Source of the DNA: Allolobophora icterica | Taxonomy: Eukaryota; Annelida; Clitellata; Crassiclitellata; Lumbricidae | Length of the DNA stretch: 64,000 nt | Reading direction: 5' to 3' | NCBI GenBank assembly: GCA_963556255.1 | Contig: OY744615.1 | Location: 21,101,196-21,165,195 of the forward strand | Part shown: piece after piece, positions 61,394-64,000 of the stretch | How the letters are laid out: each line of letters opens with the position of its first letter | How positions within the stretch are numbered: position 1 is the stretch's first letter | Translations under genes and position numbers: made by a program | The notes under the pieces: generated by a model | The model's database searches: none | Seen by the model: the letters and a program-made list of their open reading frames with translations, nothing else | What the model was told of the DNA's origin: nothing

Positions 61394-61880
61394 TAATAAT
61401 AATAATAATAACAACAATATAAAATAATAATGATAATTAGTCCATATAATATCACGCAGACTGCAGAACATTACGGAAAACAGTGATTTTGAAATCAGCA
61501 CATGACTGCATATAACCGGCGTATTTAAGTTTCGCTGTACTTTAAAAATTCCGCATAAATTAGTCTAAATTGCATTTGTCAGACAGTTTGCGTAATAAGG
61601 GGCTATTAAGGTCAGATTACAAATCAAAAGCGTTATATAATAGTTATTAGGGGCCTACTTACAAACTATGCATAGATTCCTTACCTTAGATAGGCCTACA
61701 GAACGAAATAATATGCTTCACCAGCAAATAAATTCACGAGGCGAAATTAACGTATCAAAAAGCAGTAACCTATAATAACAAAAAGAGTAGAACTTTATGA
61801 ATCGTTTTCTTTTTGAAGCCAATAACAAAGGTTCCAACCGTTTCATAAAATTTCTTTTCAAAATGCGAAAATACTAATCG
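61060..61880. other. Unassigned spacer with AAT microsatellite
   Basis: (AAT)n with AAC interruptions at 61357-61425. No gene recognised. Confidence 0.5.
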
Positions 61881-61884
61881 TACT

Positions 61885-62070
61885 CTTAGGCACAATCGTA
61901 AACTTCAAACTTATAAAGCGCCACTTGAAAGCCAAGCGCAGGGCACCAGCTTATTCACGAGCGCTTTATCAAGTCAGGCCCGTGGTTTTCAAAAGTGTAA
62001 TCAAATGAGGACCGAGTCCGGTTTACGAGGAGTCCAGAAACTTCAGATCAAGATAGGAGGCAGAACAGCT
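61885..62070 (-). mobile_element. LINE family X 3' end, copy 4 (inverted)
   Basis: The reverse complement reads GCGCTCGTGAATAAGCTGGT ... GGCGCTTTATAAG and AAGTTTACGATT, matching the family X 3' block. The upstream part includes CCGGACTCGGTCCTCATTTG. Confidence 0.65.
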
Positions 62071-62515
62071 GTTAAGGAGCGTGTCTAGTGGCTTTGGATA
62101 AATTGCAGTCGCTTAATAATAATCTGGGTATTAATATGTGACTCACTAAATCTGACTTTTCTGTTGACGCGTGGACCGCTCTCTGCCGTTTCTGTTGCTA
62201 GCCCTATAGGCCTAGACTCTGACACTCTTCCAGCTAACGTTTGTTGTGAAAGTGTGACTTCACACCTCGGGAGCTTTTTTGTACAGCGTAGGCCTATTTT
62301 GTGTATCGTATTCGTGTAGCTGCATATAATTATAATGACGTTACGAATGATGTCACGCGGCGTGAGGTGTCACCGCGTTGTTATGGCCAATCATATTGCA
62401 CGAAATTGGAGTGATCAGTCGGCAGTCATTAGGTTACGTCACGCATTCACCGTATTCTTCCACTGTGAGTAAATTAAAGCAATATAAATTAGATAAATAA
62501 AATAAATGGTCTGCC
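62071..62515. other. Unassigned spacer
   Basis: No gene or repeat recognised. Confidence 0.4.
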
Positions 62516-62549
62516 CACAGTATAAATAATTACAATTATTTATACTGTG
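62516..62549. repeat. Short hairpin, 16-bp arms
   Basis: CACAGTATAAATAATT, a 2-nt loop AC, and the exact complement. It is flanked by direct repeats TGGTCTGCCC at 62507-62516 and 62548-62557, as if a hairpin had inserted with a target duplication. Confidence 0.88.
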
Positions 62550-62725
62550 GTCTGCCCCAGGTTCGTCTATCTTCAAAAAAACTCAAACTTATCGAGCGAC
62601 GCCTTCGGTTAGGCGAGCGATATACCGCTCTTACGTACCTTGATAGGCGAGCGACCAAGTAGAGCCATCGCTCGCTCGCCTCAAATGAGACGCTGTGAAT
62701 TATACATGTAAGAACTTAAATGTTA

Positions 62726-62782
62726 ATTAGGACTAATTTTACAAAATGATAACCATGGCGGTGATGTAAAATTAGTTCTAAT
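62726..62782. repeat. Inverted repeat, 18-bp arms
   Basis: ATTAGGACTAATTTTACA and TGTAAAATTAGTTCTAAT with one mismatch and a 21-nt loop. Confidence 0.8.
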
Positions 62783-62904
62783 ATGCTAACAATTATATTC
62801 CCATGTTTCTATTTTCCTTGAGAGTTTCAATATATTTTCCTTTTGCTTGTGGCATTATTTTAATTATCGTTCAAATCTTGTTGCATTGATCATGCGCTAA
62901 TCAG

Positions 62905-63355
62905 ACGCAATTGACTACTCTCTGGAAACCCCCTTTTGATTTGGTTTGGCCTCCTGGAATTTGGACTTGGACCTCTTTTGGACCACTCTCTGGAAACTCC
63001 TGATCTGGTACCCTGGAAATCGGACCTGGACCTCTTTTAGACTACTCTCTGGAAACCCCCTTTGATTTGGTTTGGCCTCCTGGAATTTGGACTTGGACTT
63101 CTTTTGGACCACTCTCTGGAAACCCCCTGATCTGGTACACTGGAAACCGGACCTGGACCTCTTTTAGACTAGGCTACTCTCTGGATACCCCCTTTGATTT
63201 GGTTTGGCCTCCTGGAATTTGGATTTGGACCTCTTTTGGACTACTCTTTGGAAACCCCCTCTGATCTGACGTAGCGCTCGTGAATAGGCTGGTGTCCTGC
63301 GCTTGGCCTTCGAGTGGCGCTTTAGAAGTTTGGAGATTACGATTACGATTACGAA
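62905..63355 (+). mobile_element. LINE family X 3' end with expanded minisatellite, copy 5
   Basis: Five to six ~63-bp units alternate between a GGTTTGGCCTCCTGGAATTT type and a GGTACCCTGGAAATCGGACC type, each followed by CTCTTTTGGACTACTCTCTG. The family X end (GACGTAGCGCTCGTGAATAG ... GGCGCTTTAG) and a GATTACG tail follow. Confidence 0.75.
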
Positions 63356-63374
63356 ATGAAAGATACTTATTTAC

Positions 63375-63575
63375 TTACTTACTTAGATGATCTTTTATCT
63401 CTCTGGTCCTTTTGGTCTTGGGTCCCTTGCAAGCGTATTTCCGGCCTGTTTCTAAATTTACCTTCGTTTCCAATCCCTGTTTCGATTTCATTCTCCTAGT
63501 GGATTTCCTGTCTTGGACGTTTTCGTATTCATATTCATCGCATTCTTTCGGTCGAAGGCAGTCGATTTTTTCCAT
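63375..63575 (-). CDS. Small unidentified ORF, weak
   Basis: 66 codons from ATG 63575 (MEKIDCLRPKECDEYEYENV) to a stop at 63375. The product is highly charged, non-repetitive and without a known domain. It may be a terminal exon or chance. No clear acceptor was found just upstream. Confidence 0.2.
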   Translation of the reverse strand: MEKIDCLRPKECDEYEYENVQDRKSTRRMKSKQGLETKVNLETGRKYACKGPKTKRTREIKDHLSK

Positions 63576-64000
63576 CCTCGAAGCCACAGGTAGAGTGTGA
63601 ATAGTTTTTCAGCTATATGCGGGGAACTTGTGAGAATTATACATTTCACGTGTGTGCTACTAAGGTGATATGCAGTTTAATTGATTGTTTCATCCAAAAA
63701 TTTCCTTCTCATCTGTAATCAACAAAGCGACGATCATTCTATGCTTGCTTGTAAGTAAATCGAGCGGTCAGCGGACATCCGAGTAGAAATTCAGATGCAA
63801 AACCGTAAGCATTGTATGGGATAAATATGCTGGAATATCGTAGTGTAGTGTTTGTAGTATTTGACAGTGTTTACGAATCTAACTCATGAAGACCATGGAA
63901 TTTCCCAAAGCATATGTTTCCGCTCGCTCTTCGTCATTCTATAACTCAGCTGTACCTGATCATCATATTACGTCAGCAGTATTACCCGTCCGTCCCAGTC
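63576..64000. other. Unassigned window end
   Basis: No gene or repeat recognised. Confidence 0.35.

Overview
The window is nuclear DNA of an animal, most likely a marine invertebrate. The evidence is interrupted coding exons with splice signals, a neuroligin-type first coding exon, a C2H2 zinc-finger array, a tRNA-derived SINE, LINE fragments, many hAT-like MITEs and very abundant microsatellites. An intact Gmr1-type Ty3/gypsy element, a clade first described from deuterostomes, hints at an echinoderm, hemichordate or chordate relative, but this is only a hint. The palindromic octamer TAGGCCTA is strikingly frequent across the window.

Genes are sparse. On the minus strand there are: the first coding exon of a neuroligin (about 16939-17455, with a CpG-rich candidate promoter 3 kb upstream at 20440-20820); two unidentified exons (37462-38199 and 32901-34119, the latter a 3' terminal Gln-rich exon), which may or may not belong to one gene; a 15-finger C2H2 protein (58660-59955) whose array runs on, frameshifted and decayed, past its stop; and a weak small ORF (63375-63575). 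No rRNA, intact tRNA, CRISPR or bacterial-type operon is visible.

Most of the rest is mobile or repetitive DNA. The clearest unit is a complete 5.8 kb LTR retrotransposon (26594-32376) with LTRs that read as identical and one open Gag-PR-INT-RT-RNaseH frame: integrase precedes reverse transcriptase, although the sequence is Ty3/gypsy-like. A second LTR-like insertion (52836-54189) splits a ~105 bp satellite and carries its own ORF. Other elements are a piggyBac-type element with TTAA ends (55193-57201), an internally deleted mariner (35034-35825), eleven hAT-like MITEs with mostly clear 8-bp target duplications, one further 8-bp-TSD element with GG termini (60760-61051), two 283 bp SINE copies (41223-41505, 43954-44236), and 5'-truncated LINEs of at least three kinds.

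Tandem repeats range from long microsatellites to a 1.8 kb 12-bp minisatellite with 360 bp higher-order blocks (9965-11742), a 64-bp satellite (5674-6108) and a 322-bp higher-order repeat full of GTGACGTA boxes (19359-20020). The very long open frames over these arrays are repeat artefacts and are not annotated as genes.
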